Source: Terribium retamae
Lineage (GTDB): Bacteria; Pseudomonadota; Alphaproteobacteria; Rhizobiales; Rhizobiaceae
Length of the DNA: 64,000 nt
Direction: 5' to 3'
Assembly (NCBI RefSeq): GCF_022347545.1
Contig: NZ_JAKREW010000013.1
Coordinates: forward strand, 1 to 64,000
Part shown: one piece after another, positions 16,553-25,425 of the stretch
How the letters are laid out: each line of letters begins with the position of its first letter
How positions within the stretch are numbered: the first letter of the stretch is position 1
Notes under the pieces: model-generated
Told to the model about the DNA's origin: nothing
The model's input: the letters and a program-made list of their open reading frames with translations, nothing else
Database searches by the model: none
Program-made: the position numbers and the translations under genes

Positions 16553-19213
16553 TCACATTGCGACGGCCGCCTGCGCTGCAGCCAAACGAGCGATGGGCAC
16601 GCGGAAAGGCGAGCAGGAGACATAGTCCAGCCCCACTTCCTCGCAGAAGCTGATCGAAGCCGGATCGCCGCCGTGCTCTCCACAGATGCCGAGCTTGATC
16701 GACGGGCGGGTACCCCTGCCCTTTTCGGCAGCCATGCGCACCAGCTCACCAACGCCATCACGGTCGAGCGATACAAATGGATCCTGCTCGATGATGCCCT
16801 TCTGGCGATAGGTTTCCAGGAAGGAGGCAGCATCGTCGCGCGAAATGCCGAAGGTGGTTTGGGTCAGATCATTGGTGCCGAAGGAGAAGAACTCCGCCGT
16901 TTCGGCAATGACATGGGCGCGGATCGCCGCCCGCGGCAGTTCGATCATCGTACCGGTGAGGTAATCGATCTTGACGCCGGTCTCGTCCATCACGGCCTTG
17001 GCCACCTGGTCGATACGCGCCTTCACGTAGTCGAGTTCCTTCACGATGCCGACCAGCGGCACCATGATTTCCGGTACGACGAGCGCGCCGGCTTTGCGAC
17101 CAGCTTCGACCGCGGCCTCGAAAATGGCGCGCGCCTGCATTTCGGCGATTTCGGGATAAGAGACCGCCAGGCGGCAGCCACGATGTCCAAGCATCGGGTT
17201 GAATTCGTGCAGAGCTTCGGTACGCTGCCGCAGCTTGTCAGCCGAGACGTTCATGGCAGCGGCGACTTCGGCCACCTCCTCCTCGGTCTTGGGCAAGAAT
17301 TCATGCAGCGGTGGGTCGAGCAGGCGGATGGTCACCGGCAAGCCGGCCATGATCTCGAAGAGCTCGAGGAAATCCGAACGCTGCATGGGCAGAAGCTTGG
17401 CAAGCGCAGCGCGACGATCCTTCTCGGTGTCGGCCAGGATCATCTCGCGCATGGCGACGATGCGCGCACCGTCGAAGAACATATGCTCGGTACGGCAGAG
17501 CCCGATGCCCTCGGCACCGAAAGAGCGGGCCATGCGAGCATCCGCCGGCGTCTCGGCATTGGTGCGCACTTTCATGCGTCGTGCGCCGTCGGCCCATTCC
17601 ATGATGGCGGCGAAGTCGCCGGACAATTCGGGCTGCAACATCGGCACGGAGCCTTTCAGCACCTGGCCGTTGCCACCATCGATGGTGATGACGTCGCCCT
17701 TCTTGAAGGTGGCACCGAGCGCGATCAGCACGCCGGCCTTGTGGTCGACACGCAGCGAACCGGCCCCCGAAACGCAAGGCTTGCCCATGCCACGCGCCAC
17801 AACGGCGGCATGGCTGGTCATGCCGCCGCGAGTGGTGAGGATGCCTTCGGCGGCATGCATCCCATGGATATCCTCCGGGGAAGTTTCGACGCGCACGAGG
17901 ATGGCCTTGCGGCCCTGAGATTTCAGCTCTTCGGCGTCGTCGGAAGAAAACACGATCTCGCCTGTGGCGGCACCCGGCGATGCCGGTAGGCCGACGCCGA
18001 TGACGTTGCGCTCGGCACGCGGATCGATGGTCGGATGCAGCAATTGATCGAGCGATGACGGATCGATGCGCGCGACAGCCTGCTCCTTGGTGATCAAGCC
18101 TTCATGCGCCATGTCAACCGCGATCTTCAGCGCCGCTTTGGCGGTGCGCTTGCCGGATCGGGTCTGCAGCATCCACAATTTGCCGCGCTCGATGGTGAAT
18201 TCGAGGTCTTGCATGTCGCGATAATGCTTTTCAAGCTTGTCCGAGATCGCAACGAAATTGGCGAAGGCCTCGGGCATCAGCTTTTGAAGCGATGGCTTGT
18301 CGGAGCCGGCAGCGATACGGGCTGCCTCGGTGATGTTCTGTGGTGTGCGGATGCCGGCCACCACGTCTTCGCCCTGCGCGTTCACCAGGAACTCGCCATA
18401 GAGCACCTTTTCGCCGGTCGAGGGGTTGCGGGTGAAGGCAACGCCGGTGGCCGAGGTCTCGCCCATATTGCCGAACACCATAGCCTGTACGTTGACGGCA
18501 GTGCCCCAGGCTTCGGGAATATCGTGCAGGCGGCGATAGGTGATGGCGCGCGCATTCATCCAGCTGGAGAAGACGGCACCGATTGCGCCCCAGAGTTGCT
18601 CACGCGGGTCCTGTGGAAATGGCTTGCCGAGTTCCTCTTCGACCTTGGCCTTGTAGAGCGCGATCACGCCTTGCCATTCGATAGCGGAAAGCTCCGTATC
18701 GAGTTCGTAGCCCAGACTTGCCTTCCGATCCTCCAGGATTTCCTCGAAGACTTCGTGATCGAGCCCCATGACGACATCGGAGTACATCTGGATAAAACGG
18801 CGGTAGCTGTCATAGGCAAAGCGCGCGTCACCGGAATCGCTCGCCAATGCCTCGACCGTCTCGTCGTTAAGCCCGAGATTGAGCACAGTGTCCATCATGC
18901 CCGGCATGGACGCGCGGGCACCGGAACGCACGGAAACAAGAAGAAGTTTTTTAGGATCGCCGAAGCTGCGACCGGTGATCCGGCCGATATGCCCAAGCGC
19001 CTCGTCGACATCGCCTTCCAGCGTGTCCGGATAGGCGCGACCATTGGCATAGTAGTGGTTGCAGGCTTCCGTGGTGATCGTAAAACCCGGTGGCACCGGA
19101 AGGCCAAGGCTGCACATTTCGGCCAGATTGGCCCCCTTGCCGCCCAGCAGATTTTTATCTCCGGCACGGCCTTCGGCCGCTCCGTCGCCAAAGGTGTAGA
19201 CCCACTTGGTCAT
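16553..19213 (-). CDS. ppdK: pyruvate, phosphate dikinase
   Basis: 886 residues. The N-terminal ATP-grasp domain opens with the GGKGANLAEM string. The swivelling domain carries the phospho-His string GGMTSHAAVVARGMGKP (about residues 450-470). The C-terminal PEP/pyruvate barrel has GTNDLTQTTFGISRDD and the EHGGDP end. The enzyme interconverts pyruvate + ATP + Pi and PEP + AMP + PPi in the cytoplasm. Length and all domains are complete. Monocistronic, with its own terminator. The ATG at 19213 follows a GAGG-type site. Confidence 0.97.
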   Translation of the reverse strand: MTKWVYTFGDGAAEGRAGDKNLLGGKGANLAEMCSLGLPVPPGFTITTEACNHYYANGRAYPDTLEGDVDEALGHIGRITGRSFGDPKKLLLVSVRSGARASMPGMMDTVLNLGLNDETVEALASDSGDARFAYDSYRRFIQMYSDVVMGLDHEVFEEILEDRKASLGYELDTELSAIEWQGVIALYKAKVEEELGKPFPQDPREQLWGAIGAVFSSWMNARAITYRRLHDIPEAWGTAVNVQAMVFGNMGETSATGVAFTRNPSTGEKVLYGEFLVNAQGEDVVAGIRTPQNITEAARIAAGSDKPSLQKLMPEAFANFVAISDKLEKHYRDMQDLEFTIERGKLWMLQTRSGKRTAKAALKIAVDMAHEGLITKEQAVARIDPSSLDQLLHPTIDPRAERNVIGVGLPASPGAATGEIVFSSDDAEELKSQGRKAILVRVETSPEDIHGMHAAEGILTTRGGMTSHAAVVARGMGKPCVSGAGSLRVDHKAGVLIALGATFKKGDVITIDGGNGQVLKGSVPMLQPELSGDFAAIMEWADGARRMKVRTNAETPADARMARSFGAEGIGLCRTEHMFFDGARIVAMREMILADTEKDRRAALAKLLPMQRSDFLELFEIMAGLPVTIRLLDPPLHEFLPKTEEEVAEVAAAMNVSADKLRQRTEALHEFNPMLGHRGCRLAVSYPEIAEMQARAIFEAAVEAGRKAGALVVPEIMVPLVGIVKELDYVKARIDQVAKAVMDETGVKIDYLTGTMIELPRAAIRAHVIAETAEFFSFGTNDLTQTTFGISRDDAASFLETYRQKGIIEQDPFVSLDRDGVGELVRMAAEKGRGTRPSIKLGICGEHGGDPASISFCEEVGLDYVSCSPFRVPIARLAAAQAAVAM

Positions 19214-19490
19214 GCTCGCTCCTCAGCCTGGTTTCGCCTCAGGGCTCCTGCTCCCTGGGGTAAGCCTCGCGGCCTGCCTAGGATGCTGCGCTGCGAAAGG
19301 CAAGCGCTTGGAACCCTCGTCGAAGCCTACAATCGATTAAGCCATTTTCGGGGTGAGCGATGTGCTGAAAATCGGGGCAATACGCACCACCCGTTCGGTT
19401 GATCGAGGCGCTATCCGCTTTCCGCCCCAGAGCGGGAAAGGGAATCAGCCGTCGTCGATAGCGGCTCGACTGCCGAGCGATCAGGCCCCC

Positions 19491-19519
19491 TTGAGCTCCC
19501 ACCGCCATCTGTGCGATAA
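19491..19519 (+). promoter_or_regulatory. putative sigma-70 promoter of the VOC gene
   Basis: TTGAGC at 19491-19496, 17 bases, then CGATAA at 19514-19519. The first element is close to the rhizobial -35 consensus; the second is a weaker -10. The spacing and the position 33 bases before the ATG fit. Confidence 0.4.
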
Positions 19520-19522
19520 AGA

Positions 19523-19537
19523 GAACATAAAAGGAAC
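19523..19537 (+). promoter_or_regulatory. LexA-like direct repeat GAAC-N7-GAAC
   Basis: GAAC at 19523-19526 and GAAC at 19534-19537 are separated by exactly seven bases. This is the reverse complement of the alphaproteobacterial LexA box GTTC-N7-GTTC. It sits just after the putative -10 and 14 bases before the VOC start codon, where a repressor would block transcription. An 8-base pattern can occur by chance about once or twice per 64 kb, so the call rests on position. Confidence 0.4.
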
Positions 19538-19551
19538 AATGGAGCGCAGCG

Positions 19552-19896
19552 ATGCGGGAGACAGGCAAACTCGACTATATCGAAATGCCCGCCACCAATG
19601 GCAAGCTCGACAACGTCAAGGCTTTCTACAGTGCGGCTTTCTCCTGGTCGTTCACGGACTACGGCCCTACATATTCGGCTTTCAGCGAAGGGCTGGACGG
19701 CGGCTTTGACGCCGACGCCTCGGCAGCCACAGCCAAGCCGCTGCCGGTGCTCTATTCTGAAAACCTGGAAGAGACGCTCAACGCGGTAACGAACGCCGGC
19801 GGCACGATGGTGAAGCCGATCTTCTCTTTTCCGGGCGGCAGACGTTTTCACTTCCTCGACCCGGCCGGTAATGAGCTGGCGGTCTGGGGAGAATAG
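19552..19896 (+). CDS. VOC-family (glyoxalase-like) protein
   Basis: 114 residues, one complete betaalphabetabetabeta-type VOC unit. It starts GKLDYIEMPATNGKLDNVKAFY and ends FHFLDPAGNELAVWGE, where the terminal Glu is a usual metal ligand of the fold. It resembles the predicted lactoylglutathione-lyase-related group; the substrate is unknown. GGAGCG lies before the ATG. A LexA-like repeat upstream suggests damage-induced expression. Confidence 0.85.
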   Translation: MRETGKLDYIEMPATNGKLDNVKAFYSAAFSWSFTDYGPTYSAFSEGLDGGFDADASAATAKPLPVLYSENLEETLNAVTNAGGTMVKPIFSFPGGRRFHFLDPAGNELAVWGE

Positions 19897-20016
19897 CCGT
19901 AGCATCGCAAATTACGCCTTCAGGCCGGCGTGTTGATTTTGACGACTATTGACGATTGTGCTTTTGGCCGGCTCTGCCTATAAGGCCGCTCACATCCGAT
20001 TCAAGCGACCGGTTAT

Positions 20017-20091
20017 TGGGGCGTCGCCAAGCGGTAAGGCATCGGTTTTTGGTACCGACATTCCCAGGTTCGAATCCTGGCGCCCCAGCCA
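20017..20091 (+). tRNA. tRNA-Gln (anticodon TTG)
   Basis: 75 bases including an encoded CCA end. Acceptor arms TGGGGCG (20017-20023) and CGCCCCA (20081-20087) pair, G20088 is the discriminator, and CCA is 20089-20091. The D arm CGCCAAGCGGTAAGGC, an anticodon loop reading TTTTTGGTA with TTG, and the T arm CCAGGTTCGAATCCTGG are all present. The sequence closely follows known bacterial tRNA-Gln(UUG). It marks the left border of polysaccharide block 2. Confidence 0.97.
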
Positions 20092-20271
20092 CTCCCTATC
20101 AATAAGCTTAGATATCCGCGGCGCTCCGGCTACTCTATTCACGGTAGACTTACTGTCTATTGGGGCGATATAGGCACAGAGTGACTGAGGACGCCCCACA
20201 ACAGGCTTCAATTGACGAATCTTGAACGAGATTGGGAGAAGTCTTCATCAAGGCAACAGCCGTAGGTTCCA

Positions 20272-21189
20272 ATGAAAATATCCTTTGTAGTCGCCGTCTA
20301 TCAGAACGCAGGGGCCATCTCGGCGACTTACGACAAGCTCACGGCTCTGTTTAGGGGCGAGCTTAGCGCTTACACGTACGAAATTGTCTTCGTAAATGAC
20401 GGCTCAACAGATGGATCGTGGGAAGAAATCCTCTCGAAACGAGCAACTGACGAGGGCGTGGTCGCGGTAAACTTCACCCGGAATTTTGGCCAGATGGCGG
20501 CGATGCTTGCTGGCTTTAAGACGGCAACTGGGGATGCCATTATCAATATATCGGCCGACATCCAGGATCCTATCGATCTGATCCCCAAGATGGTGGAGAA
20601 ATGGCGGCAGGGCTCCGAGACAGTCATCTGCTATCGTACCGACCGGGCCGATGCTTTCTCCGCGAAACTGTTCTCCAAGGTCGCCTATGGATTGATCCGA
20701 ATGTCCCTGCCGCAGATTCCGGCAGGCGGCTTCGATTTCGTGCTCATGGATCGACGGGTGATGGACCTTTTCAACAGTATCGATGTGCGGCATCGTTTTT
20801 TTCAAGGTGACTTGCTCTGGGCTGGCTTCAACACAACCTTCATTCCTTACGCTCGTATGAAGCGAACGATCGGCCGATCGCAGTATAATTTTTCGAAAAA
20901 GCTCAAGAATTTCCTCGATGCAATCCTCGATGCTTCGTATCTACCTATTCGTTTCATCTCCCTTATCGGTTTCATCACAGCCATGCTCGGACTGTTGTGG
21001 GCCATCTCCATCGCGATAAGTTGGGCCATGGGATACACGCCGTTTACCGGCTGGGCGCCGATCATGATGGTTATTCTTTTGCTTGGTGGCTTAAACATGA
21101 TTATGCTTGGCCTTGTGGGAGAATACGTCTGGCGTATCAATGAAGAGGTTCGGAAGCGCCCTAATTTTGTGATCCGAGAAATTGTTTAA
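20272..21189 (+). CDS. GtrB/ArnC-type polyprenyl-phosphate glycosyltransferase (GT2)
   Basis: 305 residues. The GT2 catalytic domain contains FVNDGSTDGSWE (residues 42-53), ISADIQDP and a C-terminal pair of membrane helices (about residues 225-290). GtrB-type enzymes make undecaprenyl-phosphate-sugar on the cytoplasmic face for periplasmic modification of O-antigen. Its stop overlaps the start of a GtrA gene by one base, and a large membrane protein follows, which is the canonical three-component Gtr layout. The donor is unknown. It is the first gene after tRNA-Gln. Confidence 0.9.
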   Translation: MKISFVVAVYQNAGAISATYDKLTALFRGELSAYTYEIVFVNDGSTDGSWEEILSKRATDEGVVAVNFTRNFGQMAAMLAGFKTATGDAIINISADIQDPIDLIPKMVEKWRQGSETVICYRTDRADAFSAKLFSKVAYGLIRMSLPQIPAGGFDFVLMDRRVMDLFNSIDVRHRFFQGDLLWAGFNTTFIPYARMKRTIGRSQYNFSKKLKNFLDAILDASYLPIRFISLIGFITAMLGLLWAISIAISWAMGYTPFTGWAPIMMVILLLGGLNMIMLGLVGEYVWRINEEVRKRPNFVIREIV

Positions 21190-21587
21190 TGCTGAAAAAC
21201 GAGAAATCTGCCATCCAATTCAATAAATTCATCTTTGTTGGCGGCACCAACTTCCTTATGACTCTCATTATTTTTTATGTCTTTGTTGATATTATACATG
21301 CAAACTATATAATTTCACTTTTTCTTGTTTCGGCAATTGGTTGGATTTTTACTTATATTATAAATTATATCTGGACTTTTAAACCACAGCCTCAGCTCAT
21401 ATTCGGTTCAAGATTTTTGAAATACCTGACCACGGGACTAGCGTCAGTCACGCTCAATGCCGCAGCGCTCCATGTTTTGGTGAACTCTAGCGGACTGCCT
21501 CCATTTTGGGCGCAGTTATGTTTGGTGCCCTTCGTAATACTCCTGAATTTCGCCTCCGCGAAGTTCTGGTCCCTGCGGCCGGGCTAG
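21189..21587 (+). CDS. GtrA-family membrane protein (putative lipid-linked sugar flippase)
   Basis: 132 residues with four membrane helices, the GtrA/DPMS1 small-membrane family, including the NFLMTLIIFY and YIINYIWTF regions. GtrA is thought to flip the undecaprenyl-phosphate sugar made by GtrB. The ATG overlaps the GtrB stop (TAATG). Strikingly AT-rich in its first half, unlike the core genome, which fits horizontal origin. Confidence 0.9.
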   Translation: MLKNEKSAIQFNKFIFVGGTNFLMTLIIFYVFVDIIHANYIISLFLVSAIGWIFTYIINYIWTFKPQPQLIFGSRFLKYLTTGLASVTLNAAALHVLVNSSGLPPFWAQLCLVPFVILLNFASAKFWSLRPG

Positions 21588-21596
21588 CTTTACGCC

Positions 21597-23432
21597 GTGG
21601 AAGAGCAAGATGAACCTGAAAATCGAATAACCGTTATGCGGACATCGCGACTGGTCGAGCTGTCGTCGATTGTTGCGTCGCTTTCCATCTTGTTTTGCGC
21701 CCTTTGGTACGGGCGATTTGGCTTCGAGTTCACCGATGACGGCTATTACCTAGCTTGGGCAGCACATCGGAGCCGATACTTATGGTCTGTCTCGCAATTC
21801 GCTTTTGTTTATGGACCGACATTCGACGTCCTTGGCCGCAATGTTGCACTCTATCGTATCCTGAACCTACTCTTGATCTTTGGACTTGCCTCGACTCTTG
21901 CGGGCCTGTGGATTCGCGCGCACCTAACTGAATTGACAACATCGACGCAGATAACCGCGGCAATCGGGCTCTCAACCTCTGCCTTGGGGATTGTCGGTGC
22001 CCAGCTTTCCACTCCGAACTACAACACCCTCGCTTTTACAGGCATGCTCCTGACGTCAATAGGGCTGGTGCTCGCTTCAAAGCGCTACATTTCGTTCGCG
22101 ACACTTGGAGGAGTGTTGACTGGTACCGGAGGATGGCTGTGTTTCATGGCAAAACCGTCCACCGCAGCGGCCCTTGCGGTCTGCGTTTTCATCTTAGCAC
22201 TGCTTTCAGCCGTGAGATCATTTCGTTTCTGGGTAGCGGCTGCGTTGAGTGTGACGGGGCTTTTGTGGTCGTCAGCCAGACTTATCGACGGCTCTGTCGA
22301 ACGTTTCATCGAACGACTTCGGCTTGGCTATGATATGCAGGTGCTATCCGGAGCAGGCTACTCAAGTTCCTCGCTATTCCGCTGGGATCCCCTTATTCTG
22401 ACATCGCAGGATGCCGCTGCCTGTTTGATCGCCTTCTTTGGAACGATCTCGGCGGCTTGTCTGGTTGACCCCACCCGCCCTAGGCTTGCAAATGGTTCTC
22501 TATTTGCGCCACCTATTCTTGTGGTGTGGATCATCGTTGGCGCGCTGGGCTGGATCGCACTGGGTCAATGGGCAACAGCACTAAGCAGCTTTCCACTGCT
22601 AGGTATTTGCTTGGGGGCGGGGTCGAGTTCCATCATGGCGAGGCCCGCTCTTGCTTCGGAAGTCCAAACGCCCATCTGGCCGATTGCGTGCGCATTTCTT
22701 CTATTTCCCCATGTTTTCGCGTTTGGAACGAACAACAACCACTGGAGCGTGGGGAGCAACGTCGCATTTTTCTGGGTTCTTGCTGGCTTAGCTCCGCTAA
22801 TGGCATATGTCCGCCTGCCAAATGCGATTATTGCCGTCACTGCTGCGACCCAGATCGTTTCAGCGCTAGCATTGTACGGCGGTATACAGCAGCCCTATCG
22901 GCAGCCGGCTGCTCTATGGATGAACATGGCCTCCGCTTCAGTCGGGAGCACGCATTCAAACCTGAGAATCGATGCCGGATATGCAGCTTACATCGCGGAA
23001 GTCCGAGACAAGACAACGCGTTCCGGGTTCCAAAGTGAGCCGATTCTCGACTTTACAGGCCAATCCCCCGGCCTCCTCTACGCGCTTAATGCCACCCCAG
23101 TCGGCTACCCTTGGCTTGCAGGAGGGTACTCAGGAAGTGCCAATGTGCTGATCTCCAGCCTGAAACTCGAAAGCTGCCGGACACTATCGAGCGCCTGGCT
23201 ACTCATGGAGCCAGGAGGCCCGCGAGCAATCGACACGAACACGCTGGCAGTCTTTTCACTCAAATTCCCCAGCGAATATCGCTTGGCAGCTTCTTGGCAA
23301 ACAGTGCAAGGTATGGGCGGTTATGACAAACCACGACTTCAACAGCTGTGGGCGCCGATCGATAAAACCCGGTCTGTAACTGATTGCGGCCTAACGCGCA
23401 CCGACCTCTTGGGGTCAAACCTAAACCACTAA
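21597..23432 (+). CDS. large membrane protein, putative GT-C glycosyltransferase of the Gtr system
   Basis: 611 residues from a GTG start (an in-frame ATG at 21636 is an alternative). About eleven membrane helices are followed by a C-terminal periplasmic domain of about 170 residues. FEFTDDGYYLAW lies in the first external loop; an acidic pair there is the usual catalytic site of GT-C enzymes that use polyprenyl-phosphate sugars. It follows GtrB and GtrA by nine bases, the place of the serotype-specific transferase in phage and chromosomal gtr operons. No family name is recognised, so the role is inferred from topology and position. Confidence 0.65.
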   Translation: MEEQDEPENRITVMRTSRLVELSSIVASLSILFCALWYGRFGFEFTDDGYYLAWAAHRSRYLWSVSQFAFVYGPTFDVLGRNVALYRILNLLLIFGLASTLAGLWIRAHLTELTTSTQITAAIGLSTSALGIVGAQLSTPNYNTLAFTGMLLTSIGLVLASKRYISFATLGGVLTGTGGWLCFMAKPSTAAALAVCVFILALLSAVRSFRFWVAAALSVTGLLWSSARLIDGSVERFIERLRLGYDMQVLSGAGYSSSSLFRWDPLILTSQDAAACLIAFFGTISAACLVDPTRPRLANGSLFAPPILVVWIIVGALGWIALGQWATALSSFPLLGICLGAGSSSIMARPALASEVQTPIWPIACAFLLFPHVFAFGTNNNHWSVGSNVAFFWVLAGLAPLMAYVRLPNAIIAVTAATQIVSALALYGGIQQPYRQPAALWMNMASASVGSTHSNLRIDAGYAAYIAEVRDKTTRSGFQSEPILDFTGQSPGLLYALNATPVGYPWLAGGYSGSANVLISSLKLESCRTLSSAWLLMEPGGPRAIDTNTLAVFSLKFPSEYRLAASWQTVQGMGGYDKPRLQQLWAPIDKTRSVTDCGLTRTDLLGSNLNH

Positions 23433-23602
23433 ACGCGCTTGAGACGTCGACAATTCTTCACCGGCTTCTGCCGCAGACGGAGCAACCGCACCTACAGGCT
23501 TCCGATCTCGAAACGCCGATTCCTCGCGTGCCATACCCCTAACCTGGGCGACTTGACGCAGGGACGCGATATGATAAGCGGGCACGGGGAATATCGAGTT
23601 CC

Positions 23603-24715
23603 ATGAGCAATAACAACATCTTCGTCACGCGCCCATCGTTGCCGCCTTTAGACGAATTTATCCCATATCTTTCCAGGATATGGGAAGCGAAGCAGCTGTC
23701 GAACGGTGGCCCATTTCACCGGGAGTTTGAACTTGCCCTCGCTGAGTACTTCGACGTTGAGCAGGTGAGCCTATTCACGAACGCCACGATTGCTCTCTTG
23801 GTTTCCCTTCAAGCAGCTGGGGTAACTGGGGAGGTGATAACGACCCCCTTCTCATTTGTAGCCACGTCAAATGCAATCGTGCTTGCCGGTGCGGAACCTG
23901 TCTTTGTTGACGTCGATCCCCGCAATCTCAACATTTCCGCCGAACAGATCGAAGCCGCGATTACGCCCAGAACTTCGGCAATCTTGCCGGTGCATTGCTA
24001 TGGCAACCCTTGTGATGTGAAGGCCATTGAGGACATCGCAAAGCGGCATGGCCTGAAAATAATCTATGATGCTGCCCATGCATTTGGGGTACGGCATGAG
24101 GGTTCGAGCATTCTCAAGGCTGGCGATATGTCTGTCTTGAGCTTTCATGCCACGAAGGTATTTAATACTTTCGAAGGAGGTGCCGTAATCAGTCGAGACC
24201 TAGCGACCAAGACGCGTATCGATGAAGTCAAGAATTTTGGTCTGGTTGATGGAATTCAGATGCCGACAGTCGGTTTGAACGGCAAGATGAGCGAATTCAA
24301 CGCTGCGTTAGGCCTGCTACAACTCAAGCATGTTGGCAACGACATCAAAGCCAGGCAAAGGGTTGCTGCGATCTACGCCGATAGGCTGGGTTCTGTCCCC
24401 GGCATCAAATTCCCATGTGGCGTCAATGGTCCTGCAAATGGGGCCTACTATCCGATCTTGATTACCGACGGTTTTGGCCAAACGAGAGATGAGCTTTTCG
24501 AAACGCTCAAGACGAATGGCATCATTTCGCGGAAATACTTCTTTCCCCTCATTTCGGATATGGAGGCCTTTCGAGCGAACCCTTCGGCAGACCCAACAAA
24601 TTTACCGATAGCAAAGCGAGCGGCGAGCCAAGCTATCTGTTTGCCGATCTATGCTGACATAGACAGAAAAACGGTCGAATATATTTGCGACCTCATCACC
24701 GCAGCCGCCAAATGA
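23603..24715 (+). CDS. vioA: dTDP-4-amino-4,6-dideoxyglucose transaminase-like (VioA type)
   Basis: 370 residues, DegT/DnrJ/EryC1/StrS aminotransferase. TRPSLPPLDEFIPYL and the SNGGPFHREFE string resemble VioA of E. coli O7. The PLP-binding regions TTPFSFVATSNA, DAAHAFG and the Schiff-base Lys in SFHATKVFNTFEGG are intact. The enzyme would aminate dTDP-4-keto-6-deoxyglucose, made by the rmlA and rmlB products at 28647-30620, to dTDP-Qui4N. A FdtB- or WecE-type product cannot be fully excluded. It is the first gene of a coupled six-gene run (stop overlaps the next start as ATGA). Confidence 0.82.
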   Translation: MSNNNIFVTRPSLPPLDEFIPYLSRIWEAKQLSNGGPFHREFELALAEYFDVEQVSLFTNATIALLVSLQAAGVTGEVITTPFSFVATSNAIVLAGAEPVFVDVDPRNLNISAEQIEAAITPRTSAILPVHCYGNPCDVKAIEDIAKRHGLKIIYDAAHAFGVRHEGSSILKAGDMSVLSFHATKVFNTFEGGAVISRDLATKTRIDEVKNFGLVDGIQMPTVGLNGKMSEFNAALGLLQLKHVGNDIKARQRVAAIYADRLGSVPGIKFPCGVNGPANGAYYPILITDGFGQTRDELFETLKTNGIISRKYFFPLISDMEAFRANPSADPTNLPIAKRAASQAICLPIYADIDRKTVEYICDLITAAAK

Positions 24716-25425
24716 CGCTCGCGGCGCCAGTCGTTGCAATCATGCAACCGTATTTTTTGCCATACATGGGCTACTTCCAGCTGGCGGCGACGGCCGACAA
24801 ATTCGTGATCTACGACAACATCAAGTACACAAAAAAAGGTTGGATCAATCGCAATCGGCTCCTCGCCAACGGCGAGGAATCAATCTTCAGCCTCCCTATA
24901 CAGAAAGCCTCAGACAGCGCCCCGATAGGTGAACGCGAGTTGGCAGGGAGTTTCGAGAGAACAAAGCTGCTTAACCAATTCCGTGGCGCCTATACGCACG
25001 CACCAGCTTTTGCGGATTTCTTTCCCGTGCTCTGCGTCATCGTCGAGTTTCCAGATAACAATCTATTCCGATTTTTGTGCCATTCAATTCAGCAGATCTT
25101 CAACTATCTGGAGATTCGCGCTCCACTCATAACATCGTCTTCCCTTTCAGTCGATCCCGAGGCAAGGGGAGAGAAACGTGTCATTGCCACCTGCCTTGAC
25201 CTCGGCGCCAAGACCTATATCAACCCTATCGGTGGGCTAGAACTTTATTCGGCACGGGCGTTCGAAGCCGCCGGGATGACCCTTAAGTTCCTGCGCCATG
25301 TCCCGCGACGCTATCCCCAGAAATCCGTCAATTTCATAGCGAACCTTTCGATCGCGGACGTACTGATGTCAGTGCCCCGGAGAGAGGCGCAGAACATGAT
25401 CCAAAAAGATTACGAGCTGATTTGA
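24712..25425 (+). CDS. WbqC-like family protein
   Basis: 237 residues from the ATG in the ATGA overlap with vioA. It shows the WbqC family pattern: AIMQPYFLPYMGYFQLAATADKF at the N-terminus, YDNIKYTKKGWINRNRL, then INPIGGLELY. WbqC proteins occur in O-antigen and capsule clusters next to aminosugar genes; their chemistry is not established and an acyl or amino-acid condensing role is only a guess. Cytoplasmic; no signal peptide. Confidence 0.88.
   Translation: MTLAAPVVAIMQPYFLPYMGYFQLAATADKFVIYDNIKYTKKGWINRNRLLANGEESIFSLPIQKASDSAPIGERELAGSFERTKLLNQFRGAYTHAPAFADFFPVLCVIVEFPDNNLFRFLCHSIQQIFNYLEIRAPLITSSSLSVDPEARGEKRVIATCLDLGAKTYINPIGGLELYSARAFEAAGMTLKFLRHVPRRYPQKSVNFIANLSIADVLMSVPRREAQNMIQKDYELI

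Larger units (their letters stand above)
19214..19551. other. Divergent intergenic region ppdK / VOC gene
   Basis: About 338 bases with the promoters of both divergent genes. The part next to the VOC gene holds a recognisable promoter and a LexA-like direct repeat (listed separately). The remainder shows no coding frame or RNA gene I can support. Confidence 0.45.

Noticed and set aside
16673-19402. Long plus-strand frames opposite ppdK
   Set aside because: Antisense of the complete ppdK gene with no domain or ribosome-binding site.
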